Shown: positions 25,058 through 33,710 of the stretch, piece by piece
Layout of the letters: the number at the start of each line of letters is the position of its first letter
Numbering within the stretch: the stretch's first letter is position 1
Assembly (NCBI GenBank): GCA_045636145.1
Contig: JAZTWV010000042.1
Location: 15,690-79,689 of the forward strand
Source: Flemingiibacterium sp045636145
GTDB taxonomy: Bacteria; Bacillota; Clostridia; Oscillospirales; CAG-272
DNA length: 64,000 nucleotides
Reading direction: 5' to 3'
Translations under genes and position numbers: made by a program
The notes under the pieces: generated by a model
Database searches by the model: none
Seen by the model: the letters and a program-made list of their open reading frames with translations, nothing else
What the model was told of the DNA's origin: nothing

Positions 25058-25516
25058 AAGTTTTCCCTCTCAAAAAATTTATTTAGTAATGCCAATCGTC
25101 TAAAAACGCCCCTATGGCAATACTATCTTACATAAATATTATACTTTTTTTTCGCACTTTTGTCAATAGAGCCACTCATTTACTATTGGTAATTTCCAGC
25201 ATATTTTTTGTAAAATACAGTTTTTTGGGCTTATTGTTTTTGTTTTTTTCGTACATTATGCCGAAAAACGTCACCAACCACGCCCCACGGCATCGTGTGA
25301 CGTGATTTTTCCAATGTATGGCCGAGATTTTCAAAAAAAGCGCAAAACAGGCGGCAATATGACCTTTAAATATTCAAAAAAGTCAACGGCATATTATACT
25401 TCAAAGATAATGCCCGAAAATAATTTTATTTTTTTGTTGTAGCTATAGATTTTTTAGAAAATTTATGATATAATTACGGTATTGTACCATAAAATACGAA
25501 AATGAGGTTTTAAGTC
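25058..25516. other. AT-rich divergent intergenic region, no gene seen
   Basis: It lies between two divergent starts. On the plus strand TGATATAAT near 25470 gives an extended -10 box for the TraX gene. Long poly-T/A tracts fill 25140-25450. No hairpin with a U-run stands out. Confidence 0.5.
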
Positions 25517-26278
25517 ATGACAAATTACAAGTTAGGCTTTATTAACGGAAACACGCTAAAGATAATCGCGGCAGTAACAATGCTTATTGACCACATAGGT
25601 TATATTCTTCTTCCGAAGTACCGTTTTCTTCGGATAATAGGACGTCTGGCAATGCCTATCTTCGCTTTTATGATAGCCGAGGGGTGTAAGTACACAAAAA
25701 ACAAAAAGCGCTATCTTTTCACAATAGCAGCTCTCGCTTTTATATATCAGGTTGTATATTATCTGTACGACGGCACTACGAAGATGTGTATTCTCGTAAC
25801 GTTCTCGCTGTCAATAGTAATGATATACGCCCTGCAGTATTTTTACAAGATGTTTTTTGCAAAGGATGCTTCCCTTTTGAAAAAAGCTTTTGCGGCACTT
25901 GTATTTTTAGCGTCTGTAGCAGGTACATATGTGTTTAACAGAGTTTTCAGAGTTGACTACGGCTTCTACGGATGCCTTCTCCCCGTATTTGCGGCGGCAG
26001 TCAACATTCCCGACACCGCTCCGAAGTTCTTCAAGCGTTTCAACTGTATTCCCGTAAGCGTTTTCGCGTTGGGTGTTGGCCTTTTCTTAATGTGCTACAA
26101 GCTTGGCGGTATGAGCAGCTTGCAAATCTATTCCATGCTGTCGATCCCGCTTCTCTTCCTTTACTCCGGAAAGCGCGGCAAATACAAGATGAAATACTTC
26201 TTCTACATTTTCTATCCAGCTCACCTCTTTGTACTTGAACTCATATATGTAATCGCAAAATATGTACTCGTAAAATAA
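25517..26278 (+). CDS. TraX family membrane protein
   Basis: This 253-residue protein has about seven or eight membrane helices. The start NGNTLKIIAAVTMLIDHIGY and the following RIIGRLAMPIFAFMIAEGCKYT are hallmarks of the TraX family, named for F-plasmid pilin acetylation and related to membrane acyltransferases. In Clostridia it is a common chromosomal gene, and its acceptor is not known; acetylation of a surface molecule is plausible. It is a single gene ending at a strong bidirectional terminator. Confidence 0.88.
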   Translation: MTNYKLGFINGNTLKIIAAVTMLIDHIGYILLPKYRFLRIIGRLAMPIFAFMIAEGCKYTKNKKRYLFTIAALAFIYQVVYYLYDGTTKMCILVTFSLSIVMIYALQYFYKMFFAKDASLLKKAFAALVFLASVAGTYVFNRVFRVDYGFYGCLLPVFAAAVNIPDTAPKFFKRFNCIPVSVFALGVGLFLMCYKLGGMSSLQIYSMLSIPLLFLYSGKRGKYKMKYFFYIFYPAHLFVLELIYVIAKYVLVK

Positions 26279-26285
26279 AAAACAC

Positions 26286-26320
26286 GTGGCTTCCGCAATT
26301 GTCGGAAGCCACGGTGTTTT
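26286..26320. terminator. Bidirectional terminator between TraX and amino-acid ABC genes
   Basis: GTGGCTTCCG (26286-26295) pairs with CGGAAGCCAC (26303-26312), extended by AACAC/GGTGTT; TTTTTT follows on the plus strand. Confidence 0.88.
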
Positions 26321-27121
26321 TTAAACTCCGCTGTGCTGCAAAAACGCCGCAGTCTTTGGAGATTTGGGATTTGTAAACAACTCTGCAGGAGTACCTTCTT
26401 CTTCTATAACTCCGTCAGCGAAGAACACCACACGATCAGCAACGCTTCTTGCAAATTCCATCTCGTGAGTTACAATAAGCATTGTCCGTCCGCGCTCGCG
26501 AAGCTCCTTTATAACGCGAAGCACTTCACCCGTAAGCTCAGGGTCAAGAGCACTCGTAGGCTCGTCGAAGCACAGTATAGCCGGCTCCTGTGCAAGTGCA
26601 CGGGCTATAGCCACGCGCTGCTGCTGTCCGCCGGAAAGCTGACAGGGATAGTTTGACATTTTGTCTGCAAGTCCTACCTCTGCGAGAAGTTTCTTTGCAC
26701 GCTCATTGTCCTTTTCAATCGCCTCGGTAATAGCCGCACGGCGTGCTCTGCCGAAAGGAAGCTCCGAGCGTATCTTAGCTTTGGTACGAAGCTTAAGCGG
26801 CATACAAACGTTTTCAAGTGCAGAATACTGAGGAAAGAGATTAAAGGATTGGAACACAAGTCCCATCTTAAGTCTCATCTCACGTATTTCGGCAGATGTA
26901 TATGTCGTATCAGCATCAAAGGTAAATCCGCCCTCTATTTTAATTCTTCCCTCGTTTGCCATTTCAAGGAAATTAAGACAGCGAAGGAATGTGGTCTTTC
27001 CGCCGCCGGATGAACCGATGACCGCAACTACCTCGCCTTTCTCCATTGTGAAATCTATGCCGTGGAGAACGGTGGTATTTCCGAAAGACTTTTTGAGATT
27101 TTTAACTTCAAGATATGCCAT
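26321..27121 (-). CDS. Amino-acid ABC importer ATP-binding subunit (GlnQ type)
   Basis: This 266-residue ATPase energises uptake of a polar amino acid with the two genes upstream. Motifs: Walker A GSSGGGKTT (about 36-44), Q-loop VFQSFNLFPQYSALENV, signature LSGGQQQR, Walker B ILCFDEPTSALDP and switch VTHEMEF. Compared with GlnQ it has about 20 extra residues after the Q-loop (around KAKIRSELPFGRARR). It is last in the operon, nine bases after the permease gene. Confidence 0.92.
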   Translation of the reverse strand: MAYLEVKNLKKSFGNTTVLHGIDFTMEKGEVVAVIGSSGGGKTTFLRCLNFLEMANEGRIKIEGGFTFDADTTYTSAEIREMRLKMGLVFQSFNLFPQYSALENVCMPLKLRTKAKIRSELPFGRARRAAITEAIEKDNERAKKLLAEVGLADKMSNYPCQLSGGQQQRVAIARALAQEPAILCFDEPTSALDPELTGEVLRVIKELRERGRTMLIVTHEMEFARSVADRVVFFADGVIEEEGTPAELFTNPKSPKTAAFLQHSGV

Positions 27122-27130
27122 ACCCTCACC

Positions 27131-27871
27131 TCACACCTTGTAATAATCCAGCTTCTTTTCGCACCAGCCGAAGAACAGCGTAAGAACGCCTACAAAAATG
27201 AGGAAGAATACGGCTATATAGAAGAGGGGCCAAACCACACCGTAGGCAAGATAGTCCATTTCGTTGACGAAGAATATCTCCGCCACCGCAATAACGCGTG
27301 CAAGGGATGTATCCTTGACAAGTGTAATGACTTCGTTGCTTATGGGAGCGAGTATGCGCTTCACTACCTGCATAAGTATAACACTGAAAAATGTTTCACC
27401 GGGGGTCATGCCAAGCACTTGTGCCGCCTCATACTGTCCCTTCGGGATTCCCTGAATACCGCCCCTGTATATTTCGGAGAAATAGCAGGCGTAGTTTATG
27501 ACAAACGCCACAAGTGCCGCCGTAAATCTTCCGTTGTCGCCGGTGAACAGTTGTACCTTGAATAGCAGACCGGGAACATAGAATACCACAAACAACTGAA
27601 GCATAAGCGGAGTTCCGCGAATTATCCACACGAAAACTCTGCAAAGCCACGAAATAAGCTTAAAATTCGACAGCCAAACAACAGGCTTGAATTTTGACAG
27701 ACGCTCGTAGGACTTGAGGCTTTGCAGCCACACAAATGGTCTGAACTTTGACATCGAGCCAAAAGCTATTACAAGTCCCAAAGGAAGAGAAAATACAAGC
27801 GTCAGGGCAAATAACAGACAAGTAACACCGAAGCCCTCAAAGAGGGCTTCGGTAACAGCTAAAAAACTCAT
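27131..27871 (-). CDS. Amino-acid ABC importer permease with a duplicated insert
   Basis: This 246-residue HisM/GlnP-type permease has several membrane helices, the RGTPLMLQLFVVFY motif and an EAA-type loop (EAAQVLGMTPGETFFSVILMQ) for ATPase contact. Between the first helix and the RGTP motif there is an extra stretch (about 40-75) in which SKFRPFVWLQSLK is followed by SKFKPVVWLSNFK, an internal duplication not usual in this family. It overlaps the binding-protein gene by four bases (ATGA) and so is translationally coupled. Confidence 0.9.
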   Translation of the reverse strand: MSFLAVTEALFEGFGVTCLLFALTLVFSLPLGLVIAFGSMSKFRPFVWLQSLKSYERLSKFKPVVWLSNFKLISWLCRVFVWIIRGTPLMLQLFVVFYVPGLLFKVQLFTGDNGRFTAALVAFVINYACYFSEIYRGGIQGIPKGQYEAAQVLGMTPGETFFSVILMQVVKRILAPISNEVITLVKDTSLARVIAVAEIFFVNEMDYLAYGVVWPLFYIAVFFLIFVGVLTLFFGWCEKKLDYYKV

Positions 27872-28701
27872 TCAGCTTCAGTTCCGATGTTGGAAACAAG
27901 GTCGTTGGTAAGACCGTACTTTTCAGCAAGCTCTGCAAGCTTTCCGTTCTCGGAAAGAGTCTTGATAGCCTCGTTTACCTTAGCGGTAAAGTCACTTCCC
28001 TTACGTGCGCCTATAGCATAAACCTCTGCTTCGGGTTCAACAGCGTTGTTGATAGCGAGATCCTTGTAGTCGCCGTTGCCTACCATAGCTTTAGCCATCT
28101 GATAGTCGATAACTGCGAAATCGGCATTACCTGCGGAAAGCTCCATAAGAGCGGAAGCCTGAGAAGTGAAGGTGGTAACGTTCTTTTCATCGCCGGAAAG
28201 CTCAATAGCAACACCCTCTCCGGAAGAACCGCCCTCTGCAACAGCCTTAAGACCTGCAAGAGCCTCTGCGGAGTTAAGCTCGTCCACGCGGTCAGCCTTT
28301 GTTACGAGGCACTGGCGGTTTTCGAGATAGGAATATGTAAAGTCAACATATTCGGTACGGGAAACACCGTCGCTCTCCATACCGAAAGTGAAGCCGTTCC
28401 AGATAAGGTCAATCGCGCCGGAATTAAGCTCCATATACTTGTTTGGCCAGCTGATTACCTGGAACTTTGCTTCAAGACCAAGCTCTTTAGCAACAGCCTG
28501 AGCGAACTCGGTATCAAAGCCGGTAAGGTTATCGTCATCGTCGAAGTAGTTCATAGGAGCGTAAACGGTTATACCGCATACAAAGTAACCCTTTTCTTCA
28601 ATCGTCTGCCAATCTGTCTTTTCATTACCGCAGGAAGCAAGTCCGGCAACCATGCAGATAGCAAGAAGCATAGCAAGAGTAAGTGTCAAAAAACGTTTCA
28701 T
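27868..28701 (-). CDS. Amino-acid-binding lipoprotein of the ABC importer
   Basis: This 277-residue family 3 solute-binding protein has lipobox LASC after its signal peptide. The type II periplasmic-binding fold is shown by GITVYAPMNYFD, GFDTEFAQAVAKELG and IDLIWNGFTFG, the last being the ligand-adjacent segment. It is the first gene of the three-gene importer, under a promoter overlapped by an inverted repeat. Aspartate/Asn-rich loops and FxxxY patterns do not settle whether it binds glutamine, cystine or another polar amino acid. Confidence 0.92.
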   Translation of the reverse strand: MKRFLTLTLAMLLAICMVAGLASCGNEKTDWQTIEEKGYFVCGITVYAPMNYFDDDDNLTGFDTEFAQAVAKELGLEAKFQVISWPNKYMELNSGAIDLIWNGFTFGMESDGVSRTEYVDFTYSYLENRQCLVTKADRVDELNSAEALAGLKAVAEGGSSGEGVAIELSGDEKNVTTFTSQASALMELSAGNADFAVIDYQMAKAMVGNGDYKDLAINNAVEPEAEVYAIGARKGSDFTAKVNEAIKTLSENGKLAELAEKYGLTNDLVSNIGTEAE

Positions 28702-28751
28702 GATAAAATACCTTTCTTTATTGTTTTAGTTTTGTAAAGTGTTATATGACC

Positions 28752-28787
28752 AAAGAGTATTATACTACACTTTTACTCTTTTGTAAA
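28752..28787 (-). promoter_or_regulatory. Promoter of the amino-acid importer with overlapping inverted repeat
   Basis: Reading leftward: TTTACA (28787-28782) and TATAAT (28764-28759), 17-base spacer. AAAGAGTA (28752-28759) and TACTCTTT (28774-28781) form an inverted repeat across the spacer and -10, a likely repressor site. Confidence 0.7.
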
Positions 28788-28845
28788 GAGGTTTATGTAA
28801 AAAAATTTAAATTCAACAATTTCTACAAGCTTTTGATTCTTTTCC

Positions 28846-28874
28846 TTGACTTTTGCACAAAAAAATGGTATAAT
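28846..28874 (+). promoter_or_regulatory. Consensus promoter before the 350-residue protein
   Basis: TTGACT (28846-28851) and TATAAT (28869-28874), 17-base spacer. The start should lie near 28881, only about 12 bases before a terminator-like hairpin. Confidence 0.8.
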
Positions 28875-28892
28875 ACTCCAAAGTACACAAAA

Positions 28893-28916
28893 ACTCCGCA
28901 GGTGCGGAGTTTTTTA
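28893..28916 (+). terminator. Terminator-like hairpin directly after the promoter
   Basis: ACTCCGC (28893-28899) pairs with GCGGAGT (28904-28910) around AGGT, followed by a run of U. It would stop the transcript after about 35 bases unless read through, and lies before the start at 28944. Confidence 0.75.
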
Positions 28917-28943
28917 TAATCAGATTGTTTTGGGAGTAATTAA

Positions 28944-29996
28944 ATGGAACACAAATACAACAAAAAACTCAAAGAGCTTGCCGATGCATCGGCTGTATTA
29001 CACTCTGTTGTACCTGTGCTGATATGCGATGAGCATCTGTTTGTATGCACCAAAAGTATCGGTGTCGACCGTCTTCTTGAGCATATGCCGCTCAAGCGAA
29101 GCATAGCAGACAGATTTACAAGCGAGGCAATTGAAAAAATAAATAACCGGAATGTGAGAGTTTTCTTTACGGAGTTCGGACTTGGAAACATATCCGCACC
29201 TGCGGTGATAACTAAAGGCGTTGTATCAGAACAACCGTATGTATCTGTTATTTTAGAGCCGAAGCTTATTTTCACCTCATTGCTTCCGGATAAATACTGC
29301 GATGAAGCTTGCTGTGCTATAGCCGATTCCCTTGATTCACTGCTTAATGCGTCCGAGAAAAATACATCCATGCTGAAGCACCGCTGTTTGCAGTTATCAC
29401 GTCTCTGCTCCATACTCGGTACACATTCGCTGCCGAAGCCTATCGTTCCCTCCCCTGCCATAAACATACCGGAGTTTATAGATTTGTTCGCATCAAACTG
29501 CGAAACTGCCATGCCGCTTGTAGGTATGAGCATACAGCGTATCCCAATTACCGCCGCATCCCCCAGCACAAACATTCCTTCACGCCTCTTTCAGATAACT
29601 GTCTCTACGCTGTTAATGAGTGCACTTTCATTCTCATCAAACGGAAATATTGAGCTTAGCTGTATAGAGCTAAAAGACGATAATAAAGTTGAAATAAGCT
29701 TTGCCGCAAGCATCACAAAGGAGCTTGCAGCAGCAGTAGATAACTACTCGAATTTTGAAGATACCGCAATTCCCATGCGGCTTGAGCTTTCGGCACTGAA
29801 AAGTGTTGCTCCGATTTACGGAATTGACATCGGCTTCTCTATAGAAAATGAGAAAATAACATTTTTCTGCCGTATTCCCACATTTTACGGACGCACAGCA
29901 GAAATGCATTCCTCCGACGAAGTTATTTCCATCGAATTTATGCAAATGCTGCGTGAAATGTACGATTTTGTCACCGAACAACGTAAATTCGGCTGA
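28944..29996 (+). CDS. Unknown protein with degenerate histidine-kinase ATPase-like C-terminus
   Basis: I do not recognise this 350-residue soluble protein. The N-terminal third looks like a PAS or sensor-type alpha/beta domain; the middle is helical (LKHRCLQLSRLCSILGTH). Residues about 215-330 follow the order of a GHKL ATPase: a helix with STLLMSALSFSSNG in the place of the N box, paired strands, and FSIENEKITFFCRIP at the end as in kinases. The catalytic N and G box residues are not convincingly present, so it may be a non-catalytic relative; this is inference. It has its own promoter with an early terminator, and ends five bases from the convergent trpB stop. Confidence 0.7.
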   Translation: MEHKYNKKLKELADASAVLHSVVPVLICDEHLFVCTKSIGVDRLLEHMPLKRSIADRFTSEAIEKINNRNVRVFFTEFGLGNISAPAVITKGVVSEQPYVSVILEPKLIFTSLLPDKYCDEACCAIADSLDSLLNASEKNTSMLKHRCLQLSRLCSILGTHSLPKPIVPSPAINIPEFIDLFASNCETAMPLVGMSIQRIPITAASPSTNIPSRLFQITVSTLLMSALSFSSNGNIELSCIELKDDNKVEISFAASITKELAAAVDNYSNFEDTAIPMRLELSALKSVAPIYGIDIGFSIENEKITFFCRIPTFYGRTAEMHSSDEVISIEFMQMLREMYDFVTEQRKFG

Positions 29997-30000
29997 GATA

Positions 30001-31218
30001 TTATCTTATGCCGTACTTTTCTATAATGTAGTCCATATCCTTGTCGCCTCTGCCGGAAAGATTGATAAGTACGGAGCCGCGCTCCATGGTTTTTGCCAGC
30101 TTCATGGCGTACGCCACTGCGTGAGAGCTTTCAATGGCAGGGATAATTCCCTCATATCTTGAAAGAGTGAAGAAAGCATCTATGGTTTCTTCATCGTTTA
30201 CCACATCGTACTTTACTCTGCCGAGATCATGGAGAAATGCGTGCTCCGGACCTGAGGAAGGATAATCAAGACCGCTTGCCACGGAATAAACCGGAGCAGG
30301 CTCACCGTCCTCGTCCTTCAGCATGATGGAGTTAAAGCCGTGCATTATACCCTCTGTTCCGTATTTGAGACTTGCGGCATGGTCGCCAAGCTTCTCGCCT
30401 CTGCCAAGAGGCTCAATACCGTAAATGTCCACCGGATCATTGAGGAATCCGGCAAACAGGCCCATGGCATTAGAGCCGCCGCCAACACAGGCAACAATAG
30501 CGTCCGGAAGCTCTCCCGTCATGCCGAGGAACTGTTCCCTTGCCTCGATTCCCACAACGCTTTGGAAATCGCGTACCATCACAGGGAACGGATGTGGACC
30601 AAGCACTGAGCCTATGCAGTAGATACTATCTTTATATTCGTTGGCATATGCCGCAAAAGCGGCATCTACCGCTTCCTTAAGAGTGGCAAGTCCCTCAGTT
30701 ACCTCTATAACATTGGCGCCGAGTATTTTCATTCTTGCCACATTGGGTGCCTGTTTTTTTATGTCCACCGCTCCCATGTAAATATCACACTCAAGACCGA
30801 AATATGCCGCCGCTGTGGCAAGGGCAACACCGTGCTGACCCGCGCCGGTCTCGGCTATAACCTTTTTCTTGCCCATATATTTTGCAAGAAGCGCCTCACC
30901 CATGCAGTGATTAAGCTTATGCGCACCTGTATGATTCAGGTCCTCGCGTTTTACGTAAAGCTGTACGTTTCCGAGCTTTGCCGACAGACGCTCAAGGTGA
31001 GAAATGGGGGTAGGTCTGCCCTGGAACTCTCTGCGTATGCGGCGAAGCTCACCTATAAATTTGCTGGACTTGCAGATGGTAAAATACGCCTCGGCGATCT
31101 CCTTCATGGCATTTTTCAGATCTTCCGAAATATATGCGCCGCCGTATTTTCCGAAATAGCCGTCCATGTCTGGATAATTCTTAAAATATGTGTCAAAATC
31201 AATTCCGTTGTATATCAT
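30001..31218 (-). CDS. trpB: Tryptophan synthase beta chain
   Basis: TrpB condenses indole and serine to tryptophan with pyridoxal phosphate. The 405 residues match TrpB1 length. Landmarks are REDLNHTGAHKLN with the PLP lysine, AETGAGQHGVA, the phosphate loop CVGGGSNAMG, and the C-terminal SGRGDKD. It looks complete, yet no trpA, trpC or other trp gene adjoins; it is alone behind a Trp-specific T-box leader. It may act with a distant TrpA or salvage free indole, which gut bacteria often meet. The ATG is preceded by AAGGAG. Confidence 0.95.
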   Translation of the reverse strand: MIYNGIDFDTYFKNYPDMDGYFGKYGGAYISEDLKNAMKEIAEAYFTICKSSKFIGELRRIRREFQGRPTPISHLERLSAKLGNVQLYVKREDLNHTGAHKLNHCMGEALLAKYMGKKKVIAETGAGQHGVALATAAAYFGLECDIYMGAVDIKKQAPNVARMKILGANVIEVTEGLATLKEAVDAAFAAYANEYKDSIYCIGSVLGPHPFPVMVRDFQSVVGIEAREQFLGMTGELPDAIVACVGGGSNAMGLFAGFLNDPVDIYGIEPLGRGEKLGDHAASLKYGTEGIMHGFNSIMLKDEDGEPAPVYSVASGLDYPSSGPEHAFLHDLGRVKYDVVNDEETIDAFFTLSRYEGIIPAIESSHAVAYAMKLAKTMERGSVLINLSGRGDKDMDYIIEKYGIR

Positions 31219-31319
31219 TTTAATTTTCTCCTTATTAAATTACATTTTTGTGTTCTTCTGCGTAGTATCATTAAAACTGCGCCATCGTTTTACAAGCAGT
31301 ACCATATAAACCTCCGAAA

Positions 31320-31676
31320 ATAAAGCTCCTTTGACGTGAAAACTCTGTCAAAGGAGCTTTTAAAATCAAAAAACGCCCTGACAGAAGTATTCCTTCCATC
31401 AAGGACGAACAGCAAGGCAAATACACGCCTGCTATATCCGCGGTGCCACCTTGATTCACTGTGAACGCTAAACGGTCACAGTGCACTTATGAGATACAAT
31501 CATATCCCCGACAACTGACGTATGTCAACACGTTACGCACTACTTGCAGATGCCAAAACATCAAAGCTTTTGCACGTACCCTCCACGGTCCATTTGCCGA
31601 CTTGTTTCTTACCCGACTCTCAGCAGCGCAGGCTCTCTGTAAAGGCATCATCGACTTTATCTCCGCTTCAACGGTT
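31320..31676 (-). promoter_or_regulatory. T-box leader (tryptophan specifier) of trpB
   Basis: On the minus strand the leader holds the T-box AAGGTGGCACCGCGG (31452-31438), a stem I region starting with AGAGAG, and a candidate specifier UGG (31592-31590) followed by ACC. A terminator stem AAAGCTCCTTTGAC/GTCAAAGGAGCTTT lies at 31322-31360 with UUUAUUUU after it. Uncharged tRNA-Trp should stabilise the antiterminator and switch trpB on. The specifier position is my reading and was not modelled. Confidence 0.88.
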
Positions 31677-31682
31677 TAGTAT

Positions 31683-31711
31683 ATTATATCACCGTGGGTA
31701 TTATTTGTCAA
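31683..31711 (-). promoter_or_regulatory. Promoter of the trpB T-box transcript
   Basis: Reading leftward: TTGACA (31711-31706) and TATAAT (31688-31683), 17-base spacer, both perfect. Confidence 0.88.
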
Positions 31712-31824
31712 TAGCTTTGACGAATTTTTTGGAAATCAGGAAAGTATCGCCTGTCAAGAGCATAAAAGCGGTGGGAGCAAGCCTCCGCCCTACGGTGAAA
31801 CAAAATAATAAAATATATGAAAAC

Positions 31825-31861
31825 AGCCGCGGCACACTCCAAATAAGAGTGCGCCGCGGCT
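31825..31861 (-). terminator. Terminator of the ZIP transporter gene
   Basis: AGCCGCGGC (31825-31833) pairs with GCCGCGGCT (31853-31861), with CACTC/GAGTG inside. GTTTTC follows on the minus strand. Confidence 0.75.
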
Positions 31862-31870
31862 ATATATCTG

Positions 31871-32623
31871 CTATCCAAGCAAAACATCACAAATAAGCAT
31901 AAGACAAAATCCCACAAGAAGCGCATAAGTAGCACCGCGTTCATTTCCGTGTGCATGAGTTTCGGGAATCATTTCGTCGCTGACAACATACAGCATAGTT
32001 CCGCCGGCAAATGCCAAAGCGAAAGGAAGTATTACCGATGCCACACTTACGGCAAAATACCCTATAAGCGTGCCAATAACCTCTACAACTCCCGTTATTG
32101 CGGCACAGATAAAGGTTTTCTTCGGTGTAACGCCAACCGCCAGCATAGGAGCTATAATAACCATTCCCTCGGGAATATTCTGAAGTGCAATACCGCCGGC
32201 TATCAAAAGTGCCTGGGAAGTATTGCCGGAACCGAATCCTACGCCTGCCGCTATTCCCTCAGGCAGGTTGTGTATAGCTATGGCGGTGACAAACAGCAGA
32301 ACTCTTGACAAATTCGCGTTATTGTGAGCCTCAGTATCACTGCCCATAAGCTTATGAAGATGCGGCACAAGCCTATCCACAAGATTAAGACAGAGCGCAC
32401 CGGCAAATATGCCTACCACAGTAACAACAAGACCGTATTTTCCACCGTAATCAAGCGATGGAATGACAAGTCCGAGCACAGCCGCCGCCAGCATTACTCC
32501 TGCCGCAAACGAAAGTACAATATCCGAGAATTTGTGGGATATTTTTTTGAAAACAAATCCGATTATCGCTCCGATAACCGTAGCACCGCCCACTCCAAGG
32601 GCAGTCAGCAATACCATTTCCAT
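31871..32623 (-). CDS. ZIP-family divalent metal transporter
   Basis: This 250-residue membrane protein with about eight helices carries the ZIP metal-site motifs HNLPEG in helix 4, QNIPEG in helix 5 and EVIGT nearby. These place it in the ZupT/GufA branch, which imports zinc, iron or manganese. A histidine-containing loop (PHLHKLMG, then EAHNN) precedes helix 4. It may supply iron for the rubredoxin and ferritin encoded next to it, though zinc is equally possible. Confidence 0.92.
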   Translation of the reverse strand: MEMVLLTALGVGGATVIGAIIGFVFKKISHKFSDIVLSFAAGVMLAAAVLGLVIPSLDYGGKYGLVVTVVGIFAGALCLNLVDRLVPHLHKLMGSDTEAHNNANLSRVLLFVTAIAIHNLPEGIAAGVGFGSGNTSQALLIAGGIALQNIPEGMVIIAPMLAVGVTPKKTFICAAITGVVEVIGTLIGYFAVSVASVILPFALAFAGGTMLYVVSDEMIPETHAHGNERGATYALLVGFCLMLICDVLLG

Positions 32624-32643
32624 ACGATACCTCTCTAACTCAA

Positions 32644-32690
32644 AAAGGGGATATCAGCCGCCCTGAAAGACCGCTGATGCCCCCTTTTGT
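32644..32690 (-). terminator. Terminator between rubredoxin and ZIP genes
   Basis: GGGG-TATCAGC (about 32647-32658) pairs with GCTGAT-CCCCC (about 32673-32684), and CCCCTTTTT follows on the minus strand. It ends the rubredoxin transcript. Confidence 0.75.
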
Positions 32691-32715
32691 CATAAGATGT
32701 TTTATTCGCTAAATC

Positions 32716-32877
32716 TTACTCGACCTCGGAAAAGCTGTCCTTGCCAACTCCGCAAAGGGGACATTCGAAATCTTCGGGAAGGTCCTCAAACTTTGTGCCC
32801 GGAGCAATGCCGTTATCAGGATCGCCCACAGCCTCATCGTATTCCCATCCGCATACATCGCATACATACTTTTTCAT
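32716..32877 (-). CDS. Rubredoxin
   Basis: This 53-residue electron carrier binds one iron through four cysteines in CDVCG (residues 6 and 9) and CPLCG (39 and 42), the classic rubredoxin pattern, with the usual GDPDNGIAPGT loop between and a typical length. It starts MKKYVC after GGAGAAAATAAC. It lies between a ferritin and a ZIP transporter on the same strand, which suggests a role in oxygen or peroxide defence linked to iron storage, as found for rubredoxins in other anaerobes. Confidence 0.96.
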   Translation of the reverse strand: MKKYVCDVCGWEYDEAVGDPDNGIAPGTKFEDLPEDFECPLCGVGKDSFSEVE

Positions 32878-32934
32878 TGTTATTTTCTCCTTTTTAATTA
32901 CTTATACAAATTACTAGGACAAATCATAGTTTAA

Positions 32935-33447
32935 TCAAAGCACCAAAGAGGGTGCCGCGTATACCCGTGTACCAAGCTCCTGGTTAAGCATATAAAGGCT
33001 CTTAGGATCAGAACCGAAAAGCTCCATCTTGGAGATAAGGTCAGTTGCGTTGGTCTCCTCCTCGCCCTGCTCCTTTACGAACCAGTCGAGGAACTGCATG
33101 GTACGGAAATCCTTAACTTCATAAGCCGCCGCGTAGATATCGTTAATAAGCGAGGTTACATAGATTTCATGCTCAAGACCTGCCTTCAGAACGGACATAC
33201 TGTCAGCAAAGCCGGTCTTTGGCTTGTCGATAGCATCAAGAGTTACCTCTGCATTATTGTTCTGAAGATACTGATAGAAAAGAAGCGCATGATCTCTTTC
33301 CTCCTGTGCCTGGATCATATACCAATTGGCAAAGCCGTCAAGTCCCTTCGCCTTGAAGTAGTTTGAAAACTCCAGATAAAGATAGGCAGAATAAAATTCC
33401 TTGTTTATCTGAGTATTAAGAAGCTCATGTACCTTTTTGTTCAACAT
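32935..33447 (-). CDS. Ferritin (non-haem iron-storage protein)
   Basis: This 170-residue four-helix ferritin forms a 24-subunit shell that oxidises and stores iron. Ferroxidase residues are visible: Glu in NKEFYSAYLYLEFSNYF, the EERDHA motif (E50, H53 region), Glu94 in LEHEIYV and the later QGEEETNATD. The start has AAAGGAGGAACAG upstream. It has its own consensus promoter; rubredoxin follows 57 bases downstream and may be co-transcribed. Confidence 0.95.
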   Translation of the reverse strand: MLNKKVHELLNTQINKEFYSAYLYLEFSNYFKAKGLDGFANWYMIQAQEERDHALLFYQYLQNNNAEVTLDAIDKPKTGFADSMSVLKAGLEHEIYVTSLINDIYAAAYEVKDFRTMQFLDWFVKEQGEEETNATDLISKMELFGSDPKSLYMLNQELGTRVYAAPSLVL

Positions 33448-33479
33448 TTCTGTTCCTCCTTTATAATATTATTTCCTAT

Positions 33480-33508
33480 ATTGTAGCACATTGATTTACA
33501 CAAGTCAA
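33480..33508 (-). promoter_or_regulatory. Promoter of the ferritin gene
   Basis: Reading leftward: TTGACT (33508-33503) and TACAAT (33485-33480), 17-base spacer. No Fur-type palindrome is evident to me. Confidence 0.75.
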
Positions 33509-33710
33509 TACTTATTGAGCAAGTTCGAATTATTGCACCGAAGCATCTCAAACGCTCCTCTGCAAGAATTTTTTACTGTGTATGTATCTTACGGTACTAT
33601 AATACCATATCATCGGCAGAATGTATGTTGTTTTTACAACACACATTCATTTTTTATAAAAATTTTGCCTAAATTATTGTTTTCCGAGATAATATACAGC
33701 TCGAAAGCTT

